NCBI GenBank assembly: GCA_022496805.1
Contig: CM040093.1
Span: forward strand, 4,962,501-5,026,500
From: Pohlia nutans
Taxonomy: Eukaryota > Streptophyta > Bryopsida > Bryales > Mniaceae
Length of the DNA: 64,000 nucleotides
Reading direction: 5' to 3'
Shown here: positions 24,420 to 36,615 of the stretch, piece by piece
Numbering within the stretch: the stretch's first letter is position 1
Layout of the letters: every line of letters begins with the position of its first letter
Translations under genes and position numbers: made by a program
Notes under the pieces: generated by a model
Told to the model about the DNA's origin: nothing
What the model saw: only the letters and a program-made list of their open reading frames with translations
The model's database searches: none

Positions 24420-25080
24420 AAACCTTGGTAAGATCAGTTAGATTGGAATATCATAGTATGTTTTTGAACCATATAATGCACACTCAAAGATGAAATTTTG
24501 GAAGGTGTGTGACTTCAAAGTTAAATAGAATTTGGGTTAAGTTTTCAAAAATGAAAGTAAAGAGGTTCAACAATGACTTATATCAACACCTCTCTATTGC
24601 AATTTTCATATCAAGAACGGACTCACACATAATTATTGTGAATTTTATAAGTGAGAGTGACTTATCCATATATGGTTTAGAACAAAAATTAATGCGTACA
24701 AATATGAAAGGAGTTAGTACATTGATCAAGATCAAAATACATATACTAATGGAAGATGAACAAGAGAATACAATCCAAAAAAATAAAACCACATAAAAAA
24801 AACTTTCAAACACAATAAATACTTCATAATGCATGTGTTGTATTTGCAAGTACTTGCTATATTTTGAGGTATTTGTAGTATAATTTTGGTGATTTGTACA
24901 TAGGTATTTTGATAGCTTCACAACTCCAAATCAATTTTTTTTTTTTGAAGTATGTGCGTAAGATGAATTCCTACATGTGAATTTTGGACATCGATGCTTG
25001 GTTCGGAGTAGATCTTACGGTAATTTGCAAAAACATGTCTTTATGACAGCAATGTGGTTTCATGAGCTGTAAATGGTTAA
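24420..25080. mobile_element. piggyBac-type MITE, family A, left end lost
   Basis: The interior is clearly homologous to 60080-60889 and 33113-33604 (TATAATGCACACTCAAAGATG, ACTCACACATAATTATTGTG). The right end is AAATGGTTAA. The TTAACCCTTT left terminus is missing. Confidence 0.65.
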
Positions 25081-25292
25081 CAATTCAATAACCTATTCCA
25101 TGGTGAGTTTCATAAAGGTGGCACAACATGGTTGGCTAGTTACCCATGGATAATTTTTCATAACTTGTGCCTTTCTCTTTGAACTTCTAGTTCACCCCAT
25201 GCAAGTGTTGTAGCACTAACTTTCTTTTTATATTAGTTCAAAAAGTGCCAATTCTTAATCGCAGGTTATATCCCATAACCGGCCCTTGCCGG

Positions 25293-25840
25293 TTAACCCC
25301 TAAACGTCCCAGCGTCCAGTTTTTGGACGTTTGTTGGTCAAACCCAATTTTGATCTTGAAGATGACTTTTGTTGCTAATACACCCAACTAAGAAAATGAA
25401 GTTTATTAAGTCTAGTTTGTACTTCACTTTTCAAATCTTAAAAATTCCAATTATTAAGTATTTTATTGCTTGTGCAAGCTTTGTAGCTCAAGGTTTGAAT
25501 TACACTACATAGGATGTTCACCTTTCGAATTTCAAAATTTAAATAAAAAATTTCTATGGAAAACATATCATGTGATTCTCCATTGTAATTTGTACCTGCT
25601 CCCAAAAAAATATTAATTTTTTAAAGCTTTTTTGTAATAAAATTTATTTTTTTGAAGTATTTGACTTAAAAATTTGTTAAAAAGGCCGTATGAAATCAAA
25701 AAAATCTGAAAATTTCAAGACTGATAGGAAACATTCAATTCCATGCATGCAAAATATTACAAAATATATTTTGATAAATCTTGAAGGCTAAATTGTGTAG
25801 TTTGACTTTCCTACAAAGGAGTGGTACGTTTAAGGGTTAA
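25293..25840. mobile_element. piggyBac-type MITE, family D, 548 bp
   Basis: TTAACCCCTAAACGTCCC on the left; inverted right end TTAACCCTTAAACGTACC. It is close to identical over its full length to 62717-63265 (548 versus 549 bp), differing by scattered bases and single-base indels. It sits about 200 bp from the inner edge of TRF4-like duplication arm 2. Confidence 0.88.
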
Positions 25841-26039
25841 GTAGTCCATAACTTCATAGAAGAATGATCAGCACACATAGACTTGAAGGATGTACTGCAA
25901 TCAAATAAATGAGCTTTAAATTTTTTTAAATTCAATAACATTCATAAAACCTTAAGGTATTCAGCACAGGAAAAGGAAATCGTTAACCAAAAGGAAAACC
26001 TTCTTGATACCCGCTGAGACCCGGAGTTGGAACACCCGC

Positions 26040-29000
26040 CGAGGCACCAGAATTAGGGTTTGTCAGTTTTTACGTTCTCCAGGCTTCGACCCTGTTTTAG
26101 CATGTCTAGTGATTCTTCTGCTGTCGTTTCTTTTTGCTTCTACTCGAATTTTGTGACTGCGGGGCGCCGTTCATTCTGGACGATGCCCTGCATCGAAGTG
26201 GAGTCGTGGATTTTAATTCATCCTTTCGATTGTTTTCTGATCATTTTGAGCTCGTTTTCTCAGCAGTTGATTCAGCACCGGAGTCGGTCACTTTTTGAGT
26301 AAATTGTGATGATTCTGCTTTTATAAGCTGCAGCTGTGCAGAACGAGATTATTCTCTTACAATTTGAGAGTCGGTTACGTGATGAGGTCGCGAATGGTGA
26401 ACCGTGAAGGCCGGGGTTGATGACATTGGACAGGGTAGGGTTTCGACATCGTCATGGCAGCGATGGACGGAGACGTGTTTGTGTACGAGAGGTTGAATGC
26501 GCTCGGAGAGTCGAAATTCGAGGATGAGGATTACGCCTTCAATGACTCCTTCCTCCCGCTGAAGAGCGCCGGGAGCCCGAGGGGAGAGGACTCCGTGGCC
26601 GAGCAAGCGACGTCGACGGTGACGGTGGAGCGGCAGGAGACGGCGGTGATGGCCAGCTCAGCGGATGGACGGAGCTTGCAATTGCTGATTGCTGCGGAGA
26701 AGGACCTGCTGGCTGCAGCGTCGACACCGGCGTTCGAAGCTCGGGCAGACACGTCGGGGTCGGGCGACTTGGGAGTGGTGAGCAGTAGGAGTACGTTCTC
26801 TGTTTCTCGAACCGATATCCAGAGCATGGGCAGCGCCGGAGTGGAGGAGAATGTGGAAGAAGCAGAATTCATCTCGTTGGAGGTGGCAGACGAGGATGGT
26901 GAGACAGCGGTGGAGGACGTGTTGCGATCCAATGGAAAGCGGGTGGAGAGCTCGGTGGACGGCAGCATGGCCCCGAAAGAAGCCCCGCCGTGGGCCCGCG
27001 GTCGCGAGTCATGGATTCAGAGCCCTCTGTTGCAGCTTCACCAAGGTTAGTTGCTCCCGGCTGAAGGGGCTGAGTCCATAGTTGCAGGTGTACAGAGTTG
27101 TTGGAAGGACTGGTTGATTTGAATGTGAAGTGCTTGTAGTTCGACAATGCGTGGCAGCAGTTGGATTCCAAACGTGTGAGTTGTGACATGCAGAGATCGT
27201 GGATTTCTGCGAGTTTGTTGCACCAACTGAGGAGGAGCAACAGATCCGGGCAGTAGCAGTGCAGCGCGTGAGCGGCGTGGTGAAGTCAATCTGGCCTTCA
27301 TGTCAGGTATGGCAGACATGTTGCAGTAGCCGGACAGGTTGGCTTGCCGTATCCGAGGTTTGTTTCCTATGTAGGTCACAGGTGCTGCATAGGTTTTTGA
27401 GGGACGGATGATTGAATTTGGCAGCGAGAGTGGACGTGAGTGTGGGTATGGAAAGGGTGGTGGTGTTGTGTTTCTGAAGAGCGGGTACTGAGGGTTATGG
27501 ACAAATGTGATGGCACAGGTGAAGGTGTTCGGGTCGTTTGCGACTGGACTGTACTTGCCAACCAGCGACTGTGACGTAAGTCCCTCTGCCTGGTTCGGTT
27601 TTGCTTGAATTCCCGAGAATCCGACAGGCGATGATTAGGCAGCTTTACAGGGATTGGTGTACGTATGTTGGTCGTAGATTTTGAGGTTGTGGTGGAAAAG
27701 CGCCAGTGGTTGTTTGAGAAGGGACGTGGCGTGGTGATTGAATGTTTACAGTGGTGTGAAGTTGTGAATTCCGTGGGGCACTTGTGGGTGACAGGTGGTG
27801 GTTTTGGAGTCTGGGTGTCAAGCTATACAGGACGGATTGAAAGCTCTGGCAAAAGCGTTGACGAGGGGGCAAGTGGGAAAAAGCATTCAGGTTGGTGGGA
27901 GCAGTGAATTGTAGGAGGCAATTGTAATTGGTGCATTCTTCATGAGGGCTATGGTTAAGCATTTGTCGGCAGCAGATGCTTACGTTTTGAAAGCTGGTGC
28001 TGAGACAGGACGCATGTTTATGTTTGCAAGATTCGGTTGCGGTAGATCGTTGTGGATTGGAACTGGTTGGAAGAGCGGGTCTGTGAAGTTTTTAGGCAGC
28101 AACAGTAATGGTTTTGGGCGATGTTTTGTGCTGATGTTTAGTGGATGGTTGGGTCAGGTGATCGGAAAAGCCAGAGTGCCCATAATCAAGTTCGTGGAGA
28201 CCGTGAGTAATATTCCGTTTGACATCAGGTATGTGCGGGTTGCGTTCGTGGAGTGCGAGGAAGGAGATTTAGGGTAATAGAGAAGATGATTTTTCCCTGA
28301 GCCTTTTAGTCTGAGTCTGAAATGTGTTGACCCTTTTTCCGTGTTTGCGACCATCCTTTATGACGTTTGACTTTTGCTTGTGTGCTTGTTCAGCGAAGCC
28401 CAGGGGGTTGTGGCTGTGCAAAGGATAGATTGTTGAAAGAACTGTTATTTCTGTTTACTTGCAAACCCAATAAGTTCACAAGAGAGGCAAGGGTGAGAGA
28501 CTAATGTAAAAAAAGATTGTTATGAGGTAGTTTTTGGCGCTTGCAAGTGTGGGCAGATGGTGTGTCCACCGGACAAACTGATGAGTTGATGGCATGATCT
28601 GATTTGGGCTTGTTTCTCAGAGAGCAGCGACTGTTAAACGTATGTCATGTAACTTACGCTTGGGTTGTGGTGCAGTTTCGATGTGTCAAATGGACCTGAG
28701 GCTGCAGACTTCATCAAGGTACAGTAGTTGCTGCATTGACCGGTGTTTGGGGAAAGTCCATGGGGTTGGGGAGAAAGAGATGAAATTAGAGGCGTAGGTG
28801 GTCGAGGTGGTCGAGGTGTGTTGAAATGGCACTATCTCTGATTGCTTTCTAACAGCTGGAATGGACACGATGTTGTACAGGAGGCAATGGGGGCAATTCC
28901 ACCGCTGAGGCCTTTGTGTTTGGTGCTGAAAATATTTTTGCAGCAACGAGAGCTGAATGAGGTAATGTCGGTGTCTTTGGTGTTTGGAAAGGTGGGCTTT

Positions 29001-31870
29001 TTGAGAAATGAGCTGAACATTTTCTTGTTTGTCAGAGCAACTAGTAGGCTGAAGAGGAAGATGGCGTTTTTCTCTTCTTTCATGATTATTTCTTTTGAGA
29101 GAATGTTGCAAAGCTTCGGTTTCATTTAGATGGGTGAAGTAGTGAGAAAAGTGGATTTGTAGGGTTTGTGTTTGTAACGCAGTTCGAGGTGATAGGAGTG
29201 TATTCGAAGGGTTTATGGACCGTTTTAGGATGTTGAGACGGCATTACAGTTTGAGACGGCATGTTGGGAACTAAGTAGTGGAAGTTGATGAATATTGTGC
29301 AGGTTTATCAGGGTGGAATTGGATCGTACGCTCTACTTGTGACGATTCTGGCACATCTGCAGGTTTGTTCCATGGGCCCGATTGATCCTCAGATGTATTT
29401 GCGAACAGGGCTTTGAGGGGAGATTCCGTGGCCTCTCAAGTGTCTGCCTTGGTTCATGTGGAAGTGGTGACAAGGGGAATACTGAGTCGTGAGGGGAATA
29501 CTGAGTCGTGTGTGAAATCCCGTTTGGGAGACACTTATTAGATGCTTTTTGGAATGCACTCGACCAAGTGGTAGTCTGACTCTTTTGTGGTGTTTCAGAT
29601 GCACCCAAGCAAGCGGCGTGCCAGCAGCCGTGGTGAAGTTTTTCCACTAGAAACAAACCTGGGCATTTTGCTGGTAAGACCTCATTGTTTGCGGATGATG
29701 GGAATGGAGTATCAAAATTCGTTTCTTGATATTGTGTTGATGGTGAAGCTGATGTGGACCTGTGAACAGCAGTTGCCATGACTCTGTTTAGTTTAGGTGT
29801 GACTGCTGATGAGTTCGGGCTTGGTCTTGGCGTGTGACAAGCGAAGGGATGCGTACAGCTACCTGTGTTTATATAGTTTGGTCTGGGCAACCTTGGTCCG
29901 CAGATGCTTTGATGCGACGTTAGAATGCGGGCTGATGTGGTGGCGTGATGGCAGGTTGACTTTTTGGACCTGTACGGTCGGACGTTGAACATGAGGGATG
30001 TGGGTGTTTCATGTCGAGGTGGAGGAAGGTTCTTCCGCAAAAGAGATCGAGGGTAAGAATAAAGTGATAATGGCGAGGGGCATTGGTGTTGCTGGAAGAT
30101 GTGGGTGTTTTTGCTGAGATTATTTGAGGGGTTATAGATTCCAGCTCTCTTGTTTTTGAGTCTTAGGAGTGGAAGAGAAGCGGTATTTCATGCTCGTTAC
30201 CAGCACTGTGCGCGGGGTTCTTCTTATGGCGAGAATCGTCGTGCTGACATGTGCGTGTGTTTGACGTGATTTTTTGCTTGGTGACAGTTTTAATGATTTG
30301 AAGCGACCGTTTCTCTTGTGCGTGGAGGATCCACAGGTGAGTGATAGATTGTGGGAAAAACTCTGGCATTGTGAGTCAGTGTATCTTGGATGAACTATCG
30401 AGCGAGTTGGCGTCCAGCATTGTTTGCATGATCGTCGCTTGCAACCCTCATGTAATGATGTGGTGGCATTTTGCAGTCACCGGATAACGATATCGGGAAG
30501 AATTCTTACGCGATTCAAAAGGTACGCAGCTGGACCCTTTCATCTGTGCAACCACAAAATCAAGCTAAGGAGTTGTGAGTTCTAGAACATGCTGTAGCAG
30601 TTGAGTGTCAAATTTGACGTGGTTGCTCACCTTTTGTCAAGTTCTACAAGATGTGTTTGTATCCTGGAAACCTCGGTGTCCTTGGTGAAATGGGACAATG
30701 ATCATGCTGTTGTCAATGGCGGACGTCTGGTAGTGAAGGACCTTTTGTGACACTCTTCCGGGAGATGCAGGTATTCCAGTGTTTACTGAGACGTTGCTGG
30801 TGCTTTGACACAGGTGCGGTCAGCATTCATGATGGCGCATCGGCTGCTGACAAATTTGGACGGGGATAATGAGGTGGGGCTGCTGAGTCGGATCGTGCGG
30901 ATGGATGCGAAGCTGGTGGGGCGCAAGGCGCCCTTGCCATCGCCAGCAAGCCTGCCTGCAAAGAGAGCACGTCCAGCAACTTTCGCCGGGTACTACCACG
31001 AACCCAACCCGGAGGCAGAGGAGGAAGACCCGTTTGTGGTTGGGGATGGAACGTTCTCGAATTCTGATTCCGGTGACGCGATGGAGTTGAAGACGCCAGT
31101 GAGAGGGCGTCGAGGGCGCTGGCAGGACTACGAGTTGGATGACTTTCCAAGGGTGGAGTCCGTGGATGGTTATCTATCCAAGAGGGCCAAGAAGGCGAAG
31201 AAGTACAAGGAGAGCATGGAAGATAGAGATTCTTCGTTCCGTCAATTTGGCTATGATAGGTACAAGGAGAGTTTTGAGGGCGGAGGCGAGTATTCCAGGA
31301 AGCGGCATCGTGAGGATAGTGAATGGATGCAGCAGAGTGCTCATGATAGGGACTCACTGAAGAGGACGAAGTCGGCCTCCATTGCAAATGCGGTGGAGAG
31401 CTCCGATCTAGAGGAGGGTGAGGTGAGGCTTAGTCGGAGAGCTAGAAAGCGGGAAGAGTCACGGTTGCTGAAGAGGAAAGCTGAGAAGGTGGAACGTGAG
31501 TGGATGGTGGCAAGCGATGACGTTGTAAACGGTGAGGGAAGCCCAAAGGGTTGGGATTTAGTGGGTACAGACATCGGGCATAATCATGCCTCACATTGGG
31601 ACGAGAAGGATGTAGGTAGCAGTAGGAGCAGCAAAAAGTACTCCAGATTCAAGGAGGAGAAAGCTAACAGGAAGAGAGACAGTAGGGAGGGGTCGAGAAG
31701 GGACGAACCCGAATTCACACGACGAATTGTCGTGACGCAACCTGCACACAAGAAAATAAAGTATGTGTAGGTGGACCTGTGCACTGCCAATTTCGCGCTT
31801 ATTGTTTTATTTTGTTTTATTATTTATTCTGAATGTGTTTTTGTCCAGGTTTATTTCATGTATTGTTGTG
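26040..31870 (+). repeat. Inverted segmental duplication, arm 2 (TRF4-like locus)
   Basis: Plus-strand counterpart of 12150-17805. Similarity begins near ATTAGGGTTTGTCAG at about 26051 and persists into the 3' untranslated region. About 8.2 kb of unrelated sequence, holding the orphan gene, RimP-like gene and MITEs, separates the arms. Confidence 0.85.
26454..31770 (+). CDS. TRF4/5-like non-canonical poly(A) polymerase, copy 2 (13 exons)
   Basis: Exons: 26454-27045, 27194-27306, 27519-27575, 27795-27890, 28158-28228, 28676-28718, 28881-28961, 29303-29362, 29599-29673, 29955-30052, 30288-30336, 30477-30521, 30814-31770; 778 residues, no internal stop, GT-AG throughout. Positions seen in the protein: EIVDFCEFVAPTEEE 198-212; GS at 240-241; Asp252 and Asp254 of TSDCD; Asp308 of FDIS as third catalytic Asp; VYQGGIGSYALL from 352; NLGILL plus VDFLDLYGR around 391-405; DIGKNSYAIQK ending 460. 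The C-terminal 318 residues carry RGRRGRWQDYE, Lys/Arg/Glu-rich segments and end RRIVVTQPAHKKIKYV. Family knowledge (Trf4/PAPD5) predicts short poly(A) tailing of nuclear RNAs. The two copies differ most in the charged tail. Confidence 0.88.
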
Positions 31871-31983
31871 TTAGCCGTTTGTTGCTTCTCTGATTTTTTG
31901 GTGCGACTGAGTACTCCAGGGTTTGGAAAATTTCTGAAAGATATATTTAAAAAGAAAATTTCTTGATGCCATGAGCGGAAGTT

Positions 31984-32313
31984 TTAACCCCTAAACGTAC
32001 CAACCCTTTGAACAGAAGTAGTTGTCAGCCTTAAACATAGATATTAGCATGGCTCAAATGTACATGAGGTGTACATGACAGGTCCATTGCAAGCATAAAA
32101 TCTACTCAACAAATTTGACATACTTGTATTTGGAGGTCTCTCCAATATTATCAACATCTCCCCATCACAAGAGATTTACTTTAATTGGTAGAGAACTTAA
32201 TGAGCTTGCAAAGATGACTTGGATGGAAGTCATCCAAGATTGTATGAGAAAGTTATAAGGCTTTGAACCTGTTCGTGATTCAGTTTCTGGACGTTGGAAC
32301 GTTTAGGGGTTAA
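31984..32313. mobile_element. piggyBac-type MITE, 330 bp
   Basis: TTAACCCCTAAACGTACC pairs with inverted TTAACCCCTAAACGTTCC: 18 terminal bases with one mismatch. TTAA is present on both sides. It lies about 0.2 kb beyond the stop codon of TRF4-like copy 2. Confidence 0.85.
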
Positions 32314-32330
32314 GTGTTTATTCGTTAGTA

Positions 32331-32610
32331 TACCGTACCAGGAAGGCAGGGTCGGCACTTTTGTGTCGAATAATTAACAAAAGTTCAAAAAGTGGAGGTC
32401 GGCACTTTCAAAAACAATTATTAAAAATTCGGCTATTAATAACTAACATTGAATTTTACTAGCGGCTAAACGTTTTCTTTTGTTTTTTGTCTACGATTTT
32501 TGTTGACTTCATTTTTGTTGATTTCGACAAAATACTTGATAAATTTATTTATTTTTTCGGCAATTTTTTGGGGAATTATTTTCTGCCGACCCTGCCTTCC
32601 TGGTACGGTA
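32331..32610. mobile_element. 280-bp MITE with perfect 27-bp inverted termini
   Basis: The termini at 32331-32357 and 32584-32610 (TACCGTACCAGGAAGGCAGG and onward) are exact inverted complements. If the outer TA is the target site, the element starts CCGTACC, as in a TA-targeting family. No coding sequence. It lies 18 bp from the previous element. Confidence 0.8.
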
Positions 32611-32645
32611 CGCAGGAAGTGTTAAGAATTGCACGCCTTAACTGA

Positions 32646-32866
32646 CATAGCATAATAGAGCAATGGGAGCCAACACCCTTTTGCAATGGGACCACAGTCT
32701 AATTACAATTAGAATCTAAGTTTACTTGGCAATGACACGATAATCCCTAAATTCATGGAATAAAAATGGTATTCCTTCATTACTTAAAAAAGTGGATCGA
32801 AGTGAAGTTTCTTTTTTGATCCAGTTTTAAAAAGTTTGCTCCATTGCACTGCTCTATTATGCTATG
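32646..32866. mobile_element. 221-bp MITE with perfect 17-bp inverted termini
   Basis: CATAGCATAATAGAGCA at 32646-32662 is exactly inverted at 32850-32866. No target-site duplication was clear. A weaker inverted pair (GCAGCCAGCCCATA) follows at about 32877-33025. Confidence 0.7.
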
Positions 32867-33112
32867 GAGTGAGTGTAGCAGCCAGCCCATAACTCTTTCC
32901 TGGACATGTAATGCCTAAATTTTGTACTACATGCCTTGTACTAAATCTTATGTGACACCTTGAAAAACAATTGCTTTTACACAGCTAAAAAGCTATGGAC
33001 TGGCTGGCCATAACGTAGAGAACCTCATCATACAGATTTTTAACTAATTGCAACTCACCGAGTGCAAAATCATACAGTGAGCTATTTTGTATTATGTCAA
33101 CTTGTTGAACCC

Positions 33113-33603
33113 TTTAGTGCCCAGGGTGGTTATGGAGAATCCAGAGTTTTTTTGTGATTTTTTTTCTTAAAACTCTCTTTGTTGCCAGTTGAACCTTGGT
33201 AAGATTGAACCGTTGGATTGAAAGATTATAGTATGTCTTTGAACCGTATAATGCACACTCAAACATGAGATTTTGGAGGGTGTGTGACTTCAAAGTTAAA
33301 TAGAATTTGGGTTAAATTTTCAAAAATAAAAGTGAAGAGGTTCAACACTTACCTATGTCAACACTTCTCCGTTGCAATCTTTCATGCCAAAAACGGACTC
33401 ACACATAATTATTGTGACTTTTATAAGTGATAGTGTCTTATCTATATATGGTTTAGGACAAAAATTTATATGTTAAAATGGAAAGGAGTTGGTACATTGA
33501 TCAAGACTGGAATACATACACTAATGGTACATGAACAAGACAACACAATCCAAAAAATTAAGACGAGATAAAAAAACTTCCAAACACAAGAAATACCGCA
33601 TAG
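33113..33603. mobile_element. piggyBac-type MITE, family A, truncated
   Basis: Starts TTGAACCCTTTAGTGCCC (TTAA mutated). The interior matches family A up to AAACACAAGAAATACC, then stops at the Tc1-like element. The right half is not found on the other side. Confidence 0.7.
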
Positions 33604-33834
33604 TACAGTCATGTCCAATATGCTTACGAATTCCGCTCTATAGGAAGAAAATTCAGAAACTTTGAACAATGCGTGTGTATTCAAAAATGATCCGACTTGG
33701 AAACCGTAAAGTGCGTTGCAATCACATTGGAGTGTGCTACAATATCATTACAAATTTACACATGTATTAGTGAAAATCGTACAACAAGTTTAAAATATAA
33801 TATACACTATCTATCATTGAGTGCTCTCACCTTT

Positions 33835-34365
33835 TGCTTCAATTACAGTGTCCATTCTAGCAAGCATATTTGAAATGAGCGTTTGAAATTGTTTTTGAGA
33901 TACTTGAGCCCATACTTGCATCAGGAAATTCAAGGCATGTGAACATGGTGCCGTGATGGTGCATTGAAATGCAATTAAGATAATTTGGTGCCAACCTCCA
34001 TACCAACCTAGTATGAATAAAATGACACTAAAATTACCTATATGCAGCTTTTGATGTCAAAATGGCACCAAAATAGTCTGGCCAAACTTTTCTGATGTGT
34101 TGAATGATTTGTATCATTTCATCTTTGTCCTTCATAATCTTTTTGATTCCATGGACTTGTCTCTAATCATTAGAGAATCTACTATGGTGTATTGGAGCAC
34201 GATCGTCCATCAATGTGAGTTGAATAGGTCTATCATGCATAAAATAGAAGCCGATCAATGTATTTTGATAAATAAGTTTCAAAAAATCAACTACTAATTG
34301 TTTAGTTGGAGGAATGATGACAAGTGGACTTTTGTCAAAACTCGTGAAAGCCCCTACACCATTAC
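33835..34365 (-). pseudogene. Tc1-like transposase C-terminal remnant (left and centre)
   Basis: Reading leftwards, TKQLVVDFLKLIYQNTLIGF and then LTLMDDRAPIHHS correspond to the second catalytic Asp region of Tc1-type DDE transposases (the D-N-A-P-x-H motif, here D-R-A-P-I-H). Farther left come QTLISNMLARMD and VIEAKGESTQ followed by a stop, the usual basic C-terminal tail. The stretch with the third acidic residue (around DLNPIE in relatives) is deleted or unreadable. Frame breaks and stops make it non-functional. Confidence 0.75.
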
Positions 34366-34417
34366 AAAAGAAGAAATTACAAAGGAGATAGATGAAATGG
34401 TATGAATCATTCAACAA

Positions 34418-34519
34418 GTATGAGCTCAAGTATTTCAAAAACAATTTCAAACGCTCATTTCAAATATGCTTGCTAGAATGGACATTGTGATTGAAGCAAA
34501 AGGCGAGAGCACTCAATGA
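34418..34519 (+). pseudogene. Inverted copy of the Tc1-like transposase C-terminus
   Basis: The plus strand encodes QTLISNMLARMD and VIEAKGESTQ again, ending at a TGA, a mirror copy of the left-arm tail. It has no upstream catalytic region of its own. Confidence 0.75.
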
Positions 34520-34731
34520 TAGATAATGTATATTATATTTTAAACTTGTTGTATGATTTTCACTAATAAATGTGTAAATTTGTAATGATATTGTAGCACA
34601 CTCCAATGTGATTGCAACACACTTTACGGTTTCCAAATCGGATCATTTTTGAGTATACACACATTGTTTAAAGTTTCTGAATGTTTTTCCTTGCAGAGGG
34701 GAATTCGTAAGCATATTGGACCTGACTGTAC

Positions 34732-36417
34732 TGTACATTGCCGACTCCATCCTCTTCTCTATTGACAACTCAATCAAGCTGGCAGACTATGTGCAAACTG
34801 AGTATACCGTCTTCTTGATTGGGATCGCTTGAAAACCCAGACCAAGTCTTGGACAATAATCTGCGTTTGTGGGACAAACCAACAATGGTACCGTAGCGAA
34901 GTTGTCTTCATATGTTGCTACCCAATCCCCCGAAATTGACGCCCTCTAGTTGACTAGCGGTCTCGCCATGACTGTCTCAGTAATTGGATCGTTGTATCCC
35001 AAGCACCAAATTCCTCATAGTATGGGTGTCTATTTGGCCTCAAAATTAAGTACTACTTTCTGAATTAGTGAATGTAGTGGTAAAATTATTTTTATTTAGA
35101 AATTATTTTTAATTACATCTTACTTTTTATCTAATTATAATATTCATCAAATCTATTTTTCAAAATTACCCATCATTGATGCATTAACTTTGATTTGTAA
35201 TAACAATGCAAAAAACTTGTTTGTCGCAAAAAATGATATTTTAATGGTATTTACCCTTCCCACACTATTTTTAGTATGTAAATTTCATGTTTCACTAAAT
35301 CACCATATGTACATGAATTTTAAGAAACAAACCCTTCATATGAGTTTCATAATCTTGCACATTTTTCCATTCTTAGGTTTTTGAGGCTTATTACTATCAT
35401 GGAATGAAAGGATTCTAATTTTAGAATATAACTTCGTAATTATTCAACATCTAGTCACATGAGGCCATGTAAAAATTTGACTAATGAAATTCTAATCATC
35501 TACAATCCTTTTTACACTACATTTTAATTGAAACACTACATTGTGGTTTCTACTAATGTGGTCAAAGCAGGGCACTAGCCCAAAAATAAACCAAGTCAAA
35601 AATTTCATTTGTGTAGAAACCCCTCATACCCCTAAACCTTCAAAATTTCAAACATCCATCATTTATGAGGAATTAATTAGAAATTTTCAAAGTCCAATTT
35701 CTCAAAAAATCTATCACTTTGGACTACTTTTTTTTTCAATCACCCGTACCTTGAGAACACCCTCATCTATCATGCCAAAGGTCTGTTGGGCTTCTATTGC
35801 CATCATAAATCTCCCATTGATCGAGGCATCTCTATATTTCCTAAGGCCGACCTTGTGTAGACAGGTTGCTTGCGCTTTAAAGAATTCTAGGCCAATGAAT
35901 AGGAGTGATGGGCACTAGCACTAACTAGTGCTCATCAACTCATCCCCATTCTTTGAGTTCACACACAAGAGAAATATTTTCCAAGAGAATGCTACCCTAT
36001 TCTAGACGATCTGGAGCTTGATGTTTGGGTATCAAAAAATAGTCCAAGCTCTCACTATACCTTCCACCACTTTATAGTTGGGCATGTGCTAACTTGCGCC
36101 TAAGTAAAAGGTGAAAGTTAGATGTGCCTGGGTCCATTGCCGTAATCAACCACTTTGCCATGAATGCCACCACCGCGTCCTCTCGATTGACGAGATTGAT
36201 CCCTTGTCTTTTTTCGATCGACAACATTGAAACCAACTAACTCTAGCTCTAGATCTTTACATCTTCTCCAACCATATGTAATTCATGATGGAGGATTTGA
36301 ATTTTTCAACTCCGTTTTTAGTCCCCCCTCCCAAACCGAGAGAAAAAATAATAAAGCTGAGAGAAGAATGCTATTAACTATAATTCCACTACCTGTGGAA
36401 TTTATTTTTGTCACACT
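34732..36417. other. Intergenic, no gene supported
   Basis: A frame at 35541-35918 has no recognised domain, and its antisense translation is equally uninformative. No repeat termini were identified. Confidence 0.35.
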
Positions 36418-36615
36418 CCAATGGATAAGTTTCTTAGTTAGTTTAGCATAGAGAAAGTCGTTCACGTCTAAGGTTTAGAGGGACAAGCCAAAAGGGACGC
36501 TCAATAATTTGATCATTCCAATGGGTAAGTTTCTTAGTTAGTTTAGCATGGAGAAAGTCATTCATGTGTAAAGTTTAGAGGGACAAGCCAAAAGGGACGC
36601 TCAATAATTTGATCA
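36418..36615. repeat. Tandem duplication, two units of 100 bp
   Basis: The unit begins CCAATGGRTAAGTTTCTTAG and ends CTCAATAATTTGATCA. The second copy starts exactly 100 bp after the first, with few substitutions, so it is relatively recent. Confidence 0.85.

Larger units (their letters stand above)
33604..34730. mobile_element. Palindromic Tc1/mariner-type element (TA-flanked, 1.12 kb)
   Basis: Flanked by TA at 33604-33605 and 34729-34730. The left end CAGTCATGTCCAATATGC and inverted right end CAGTCAGGTCCAATATGC match at all but one base and continue as about 0.3-kb imperfect inverted arms. CAGT termini and a TA target are typical of Tc1-like elements. Both arms encode the same transposase C-terminus, in opposite directions, so both ends derive from one (3') end of the parent. 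Confidence 0.8.

Noticed and set aside
35541..35918. 125-residue plus-strand frame.
   Set aside because: No domain, ordinary AT-rich composition, no splice context or homologous copy in the window; antisense reading is also uninformative.
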